From Chitinivibrionales bacterium (GTDB taxonomy: Bacteria; Fibrobacterota; Chitinivibrionia; Chitinivibrionales; JANQEN01): a DNA stretch of 17,279 bases. Both the position numbers and the translations under genes were made by a program. Position 1 is the stretch's first letter; every line of letters begins with the position of its first letter. Where the stretch lies: the NCBI GenBank assembly GCA_030593665.1, contig JAUVGS010000004.1, positions 1 to 17,279 on the forward strand. Direction: 5' to 3'. Shown here in pieces: positions 14,404 through 17,279 of the stretch. The notes below the pieces were generated by a model that had not been told where the DNA came from, made no database searches, and worked only from the letters and a program-made list of their open reading frames with translations.

Positions 14404-14850
14404 TCAACAACGCAGAATTGTTGATCTTAGCGCGTTATGGAATCGCATTAACGAAATAGCATGGTTACCACAGGAATACAAACATCCCAGAACCAATGCA
14501 ATGTCATCAATGGCGATCCCTAAAATAAATGGTTGAGAAAAAGAATTAATAAAGGAGGATTTTACGTTGCGTGAAAACACCATTGTATTGGATAATAGAA
14601 TACCTGAACAGAGCCGGTGTTCATGGGTATCGCTATAGGCAAGGCTCTGTTCTTCTTTATGATGTTCACACCGGGAGCCTGTTTCGGCGGAGATAAAATG
14701 GGGATTATGATGCCACTCGAATTGTATACCATTTCCAAGAGCATCTTCGCAAGCAACAACCTCACCGCCCCAAAGGGTTACAGGAGATAATAAAATAAGA
14801 ATCGAGAAGATAAATCCGAAATGTTTTTTATGTCTGCTTAAAAACATCAT
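14404..14850 (-). CDS. Small exported His/Cys-rich protein heading the metal locus
   Basis: Predicted 148 residues. The start is ATG 14850 or 14847, with no strong ribosome site. A signal peptide covers about residues 1-29 (HKKH, hydrophobic run, 'TLWGG'). The mature part clusters metal-type ligands: 'FEWHHNPH' (44-51), 'CEHHKEEQ' (61-68), 'THEHRLC' (75-81), and further Cys at 34, 122, 126 and 148. The C-terminal segment from residue 105 is hydrophobic ('LGIAIDDIALVLGCLY') and could be a membrane helix. I recognise no named family. As first gene of the locus it resembles, in position and composition, the small periplasmic metal-binding proteins often found ahead of RND metal pumps. A 136-base gap separates it from the adaptor gene. 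Confidence 0.65.
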   Translation of the reverse strand: MMFLSRHKKHFGFIFSILILLSPVTLWGGEVVACEDALGNGIQFEWHHNPHFISAETGSRCEHHKEEQSLAYSDTHEHRLCSGILLSNTMVFSRNVKSSFINSFSQPFILGIAIDDIALVLGCLYSCGNHAISLMRFHNALRSTILRC

Positions 14851-14886
14851 GATAGTACTACTTTTATCTTATCTATTTGTATTTTT

Positions 14887-14901
14887 GTCCGATAGGTGGA
14901 C
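14887..14901. promoter_or_regulatory. Imperfect palindrome in the leader of the metal locus
   Basis: GTCC-gataggt-GGAC lies about 37 bases before ATG 14850 and about 44 bases downstream of the -10 box proposed at 14945-14950. It could be an operator for a metal-responsive repressor. The arms are only 4 bases, so it may be chance. Confidence 0.2.
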
Positions 14902-14944
14902 TTTTATGTAATTTCGATTAGTACTTGGTAATTATTGATCACTA

Positions 14945-14972
14945 TTTATATAAACTAAAAAACTTTACTCAA
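14945..14972 (-). promoter_or_regulatory. Candidate promoter of the metal-efflux locus
   Basis: On the minus strand, TTGAGT (14972-14967), a 16-base spacer and TATAAA (14950-14945) form a fair sigma-70 promoter, about 95 bases before ATG 14850. It lies in the 141-base gap after thiE, the only place where an upstream promoter for the locus could lie. Confidence 0.35.
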
Positions 14973-14991
14973 ATACTTTTAATATAACAAA

Positions 14992-15639
14992 TTATTCCTC
15001 TAAATGCTCATTATAGACAGTTAATATACTTTTAATAATCTTGGCAGGATCGGGCGCTTCACAAACAGGCCTGACCATACAGAAATTCTTTGCCCCCGCT
15101 TTCAGCACTTCAGGCAGCATCTCCAGTGATATCCCGCCAAGACACACTGCAGGAATCGTTGCTTTTTCAAGCATCTCTTTCATGCCCTCAAGGCCTAAAA
15201 CCGGATCCGGAATCTTTTTCGTTGGTGTTGCAAACACAGGCCCGATCCCTATATAATCCGACCTTTTTTCACAGGCTTTTTCTGTTTGATCCGGATTATG
15301 TGTTGATACACCAATTATCATATCCGGCCCTACAATCTCTAATACTTCATCGTAGGGCATATCATCCTGCCCGACATGCACACCATCTGCAGCAGAATCA
15401 ACTGCCACACGGGGATAATCATTTATAATTAACCGGGTTGCACTGTTTTCAGTAATATATCGCAGCTTTTCAGCTATTTTCAGGACCTGATACTCAGAAA
15501 CCTCTTTCATCCGCAGTTGAACAAATGGTAATTCCTTTTCCACACACACATTGGTCAGATACTCATACCCTTTCAGCGGATTAGTCACTATCGCATAAAA
15601 ACCAAAATTGTCTGTAACTGGTTGTTTTTTATTATTCAT
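14992..15639 (-). CDS. thiE: Thiamine-phosphate synthase
   Basis: Predicted 215 residues from ATG 15639, the usual ThiE length. The open frame reaches 15762, but that part overlaps the preceding gene. ThiE joins HMP-pyrophosphate and the thiazole phosphate to give thiamine monophosphate. Family motifs are complete: 'FVQLRMKE', 'RLIINDYPRVAVD', 'DGVHVGQDDMP', 'IIGVSTHN', 'DYIGIGPVFATPTKK' and 'IPAVCLGGI'. The start lies 4 bases after the TGA of the upstream gene, with a GGAAGA about 12 bases back, so translation is probably coupled. No TPP riboswitch and no other thi gene is visible in the window. Confidence 0.9.
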   Translation of the reverse strand: MNNKKQPVTDNFGFYAIVTNPLKGYEYLTNVCVEKELPFVQLRMKEVSEYQVLKIAEKLRYITENSATRLIINDYPRVAVDSAADGVHVGQDDMPYDEVLEIVGPDMIIGVSTHNPDQTEKACEKRSDYIGIGPVFATPTKKIPDPVLGLEGMKEMLEKATIPAVCLGGISLEMLPEVLKAGAKNFCMVRPVCEAPDPAKIIKSILTVYNEHLEE

Positions 15640-15643
15640 AATA

Positions 15644-16102
15644 TCACGATTTCTTCCGGGAAAAAGGTATAATATTGTCGTTACTTTCCTGCTCAGTTGT
15701 TTCCCGGTTTTCATTTTGATACCCTGCGCCAATCTCCTGAAAATATTCAGGAATCCGTACAATCTTCATCTCGCCGGAACGGTCTGCCTTTTCAAACCTG
15801 CCCCGTGCAATATGCGGTGGCTGCAGTTTCAAACTCTGCTTTGTCGGGGGAAAAGTGTTGAGTGATACAAAGTAAAACCAGATCCATTTCCCCTTCGGTT
15901 TTGACTCGAAATCATACTCGTACCCTTTACAAATGCCATAACCCCCAAATCGCCACCCCTCACTATCTTTGAGTTTCTTTCCCTTAAGCACGGTACGTTC
16001 CATAAAACAGAAAAGCTCTTCTTCCTGAGGGAAATCATTTATTTCATCTTCCGGAATGTACCGCAGGGCCAGTTCAGCAATTTCTTCACGGGATAAAGAC
16101 AT
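15644..16102 (-). CDS. Conserved-looking hypothetical protein coupled to thiE
   Basis: Predicted 152 residues from ATG 16102, with AGGA seven bases upstream; a TTG two codons earlier is possible. It appears soluble, with no signal peptide or membrane segment. The N-terminus 'MSLSREEIAELALRYIPEDE' is helical and acidic. The centre is aromatic and strand-like ('GWRFGGYGICKGYEYDFE', 'GKWIWFYFVSLNTFPP'), followed by a charged linker and a basic C-terminus ('IPFSRKKS'). I recognise no family. The gene ends 4 bases before thiE and is transcribed with it. That is the only hint to a role, and such pairings are often accidental. Confidence 0.7.
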   Translation of the reverse strand: MSLSREEIAELALRYIPEDEINDFPQEEELFCFMERTVLKGKKLKDSEGWRFGGYGICKGYEYDFESKPKGKWIWFYFVSLNTFPPTKQSLKLQPPHIARGRFEKADRSGEMKIVRIPEYFQEIGAGYQNENRETTEQESNDNIIPFSRKKS

Positions 16103-16144
16103 TACCAATTCCTATATGAAAGGTTATATTTTCCTATAGCTGTG

Positions 16145-16168
16145 TGTCCCATAAGGGGATAACGAACA
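16145..16168. repeat. Short dispersed repeat, copy b, upstream of the TerB-like gene
   Basis: TGTCCCATAAGGGGATAACGAACA (16145-16168) repeats the sequence at 8208-8232. Here it lies directly upstream of a TATAAT (16177-16182) that could serve as the -10 box of the TerB-like gene starting at 16211, with no -35 box visible, so a binding-site role is conceivable. Confidence 0.45.
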
Positions 16169-16210
16169 GATAGTAATATAATTCAGCCGGTTTTATTCTG
16201 TCCTGATTGT

Positions 16211-16636
16211 ATGAATAAAAAACAAGTATCGGAACTTCGAAGCCTTGGTGAAGCCCATCTTTATGTTGCTGTGGCCAAGATTGATGGTATCGTATCAATG
16301 AAAGAGCGTGCGCGGGCTCCCTATTATGCTCAAAAGAGCCAGGATGTTTTCAATATACTGAAAATCAATAAAAATGTCCGTAAAAATATTAAGAGCCATG
16401 TGGCCTCCCTGCTCTCAGATCAACACTATCAATCCTGGTCCGCAGACCGGCATCTTGAAGAAGCTGTTTCCCTGTTAAAAAAAGCAAAACAGGCTGGTGA
16501 TTGGGGTGCAAGTCTTACGGTTCATAAAAATGAGAAAGGATTGCTTGAAGTGGCATTTCTTGATGGCTATATTTTAAAAGAGTCCCGGTTTTTAAAAAAG
16601 ATTGAGAGACGGTTGAGGGAGATTGAAAACATATAA
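16211..16636 (+). CDS. TerB-like / unknown helical protein
   Basis: Predicted 141 residues from ATG 16211; no ribosome site is evident, though TATAAT lies about 30 bases upstream. It is cytoplasmic and almost wholly helical and basic. 'SLGEAHLYVAVAKIDGIVSM' with 'KERARAPYYAQKSQDVF' resembles the TerB/DUF533-type pattern (helix, A-x-x-DG-x-V-s-x-x-E-R), a small acidic-metal-binding helical fold found in tellurite-resistance and stress proteins. The C-terminus 'ESRFLKKIERRLREIENI' is a short coiled-coil-like helix. The link to TerB rests on one motif and is tentative. The gene is divergent from the thiE pair. Confidence 0.6.
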   Translation: MNKKQVSELRSLGEAHLYVAVAKIDGIVSMKERARAPYYAQKSQDVFNILKINKNVRKNIKSHVASLLSDQHYQSWSADRHLEEAVSLLKKAKQAGDWGASLTVHKNEKGLLEVAFLDGYILKESRFLKKIERRLREIENI

Positions 16637-16980
16637 TTTCTCGTTTGAGCTTTTAGAATTCCGGGGTTTACGTTTGGCATTTTTCAATTTGCATTGATAA
16701 TTTTTCATTGTTCGGGGTTCAGAGGTTAAATTACCGTTTTGTGACGGCTGTCACCGACGAAACAGATACTTACAGGGTATAATTACTATGAGGAGAGAAA
16801 TCTGTTTTCGTGTAACTATTTTACATTATTAAATCGTAATTATTACCGGAGTCCAAATTAAAAAAGCGGAAAAGCTATTTAATTTTATTTAAACGCTTAA
16901 GAACCTGTCCCTGTTGGTCGATAATTATAGCAGAGTCTGGTAAAACAGGGATCGTGGCATCTTAAACAAGGAGGTGTAGT
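16637..16980. other. Noncoding region: long leader of the 63-aa gene
   Basis: These 344 bases hold no credible gene. They contain a CRP-like dyad and TATAAT (see 16740-16783), then about 190 bases of probable 5' leader. Within the leader AAGCG (16864-16868) can pair with CGCTT (16894-16898), and CCCTGTT (16909-16915) with AACAGGG (16944-16950), around a 28-base loop just ahead of the ribosome site at about 16969-16974. I recognise no riboswitch class. Confidence 0.5.
16740..16783 (+). promoter_or_regulatory. Class II CRP-like promoter
   Basis: TGTGA-CGGCTG-TCACC (16740-16755) matches 9 of 10 CRP consensus arm bases. Its centre lies 30.5 bases before the start of a perfect TATAAT (16778-16783), placing it near -42 relative to the start expected at about 16790. 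No -35 box is present. This is the geometry of a class II activator-dependent promoter driving the 63-aa gene. Confidence 0.45.
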
Positions 16981-17172
16981 ATGATGCACCAGGCTATAGA
17001 CTCAGCGCTTCAATTTAACGATCGGCCGGATAGAGAGACTGTTATCCAGAAAGACGATATTATCAGCTTGAAAATAGACCTTAACCTGCTTTCTGTAGAG
17101 GAGTTTATTCAGAAATATTGCACCGCCACAACAGCGGAGCCTCCTCTAAAAATAGTGTATCGTAATCAGTAA
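16981..17172 (+). CDS. Orphan 63-aa protein, function unknown
   Basis: Predicted 63 residues. ATG 16981 has a near-ideal AAGGAGG six bases upstream; ATG 16984 is a possible alternative. It is cytoplasmic and acidic to neutral, with no membrane segment. The centre 'DDIISLKIDLNLLSVEEFIQ' reads as a strand followed by an amphipathic helix, with a single Cys at 47, and a basic end 'LKIVYRNQ'. I recognise no family. The case for a real gene is the ribosome site, the dedicated terminator 31 bases after the stop and the promoter-like signals upstream. CTTTCTGTAG inside the gene (17089-17098) is a perfect inverted copy of CTACAGAAAG just after it (17181-17190), so the 3' end may fold on itself. Confidence 0.7.
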   Translation: MMHQAIDSALQFNDRPDRETVIQKDDIISLKIDLNLLSVEEFIQKYCTATTAEPPLKIVYRNQ

Positions 17173-17203
17173 TTACTTTTCTACAGAAAGTAGTGTATAT
17201 AAA

Positions 17204-17241
17204 AAAACCCCGATAGAACTGCTATCGGGGTTTTCTTTTTT
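17204..17241 (+). terminator. Rho-independent terminator of the 63-aa gene
   Basis: AAAACCCCGATAG (17204-17216), loop AACTG, CTATCGGGGTTTT (17222-17234) make a perfect 13-bp stem followed by CTTTTTT. It starts 31 bases after the stop codon at 17172. The flanking A- and T-runs may let it work on both strands. Confidence 0.92.
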
Positions 17242-17279
17242 AAGGATATACCATTCTATTTTATTATCGAGAAGAACTC

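Noticed and set aside
16637..16980. tRNA, c-di-GMP riboswitch or other known RNA in the long leader
   Set aside because: No cloverleaf with a T-loop, and none of the conserved riboswitch core strings, could be read; only simple inverted repeats are present.
1..17279. CRISPR array, prophage or insertion-sequence transposase
   Set aside because: No regularly spaced direct repeats, no cas, integrase or transposase gene, and no attachment-site-like tRNA is visible.

Overview
The window is about 17.3 kb of moderately AT-rich DNA from a diderm (Gram-negative type) bacterium. It encodes lipoproteins, a PorV/FadL-like outer-membrane barrel and an RND efflux pump. The single outer-membrane barrel gene with an 'R-x-DAMGG' N-terminus, the LPP20-like and TPR lipoprotein pair, and the pyrR-pyrB-pyrC order fit the Fibrobacterota / FCB group. 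This placement is tentative because there is no rRNA or universal marker to test it.

Layout. (a) 1-3413, minus strand: a divergent but catalytically intact MraY-type glycolipid transferase, a SAM methyltransferase, an LPP20-like periplasmic protein and a TPR lipoprotein cut by the window edge. A perfect CRP-type dyad lies between the methyltransferase and the LPP20-like gene. (b) 3414-3788: an intergenic region with a hairpin-tipped repeat element (copy 1), a possible short transcript and a strong terminator. (c) 3789-5129, minus: an outer-membrane beta-barrel protein. (d) 5296-8121, plus: the pyrimidine operon pyrR-pyrB-pyrC with overlapping or coupled genes. (e) 8122-8384: a convergent intergenic region with hairpins and a short dispersed repeat. 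(f) 8385-14850, minus: a heavy-metal efflux locus. In transcription order it holds a small His/Cys-rich exported protein, a His-rich membrane fusion protein, a CzcA/CusA-type RND pump, repeat copy 2, a PII-like protein of the metal-efflux-associated kind, and two homologous small exported proteins. (g) 14992-16102, minus: an unknown 152-aa gene coupled to thiE. (h) 16211-16636, plus: a TerB-like protein. (i) 16637-17241, plus: a long noncoding leader behind a class-II-CRP-like promoter, a 63-aa orphan gene and a strong terminator.

How the parts work together. The pyr operon covers the second and third steps of de novo UMP synthesis plus a PyrR-type regulator. The metal locus looks like a self-contained detoxification unit: an exported metal-binding protein, a periplasmic adaptor with a histidine-rich tail, the proton-driven pump and a PII-type protein that may gate it. 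It lacks an outer-membrane channel gene. The two related exported proteins that follow the PII gene are the least explained part.

The most interesting items are the PII/RND/exported-pair locus, the two mosaic hairpin-tipped intergenic repeats whose left modules are inverted relative to each other, and CRP-like sites at two unrelated transcription units, one of them ahead of the orphan 63-aa gene.
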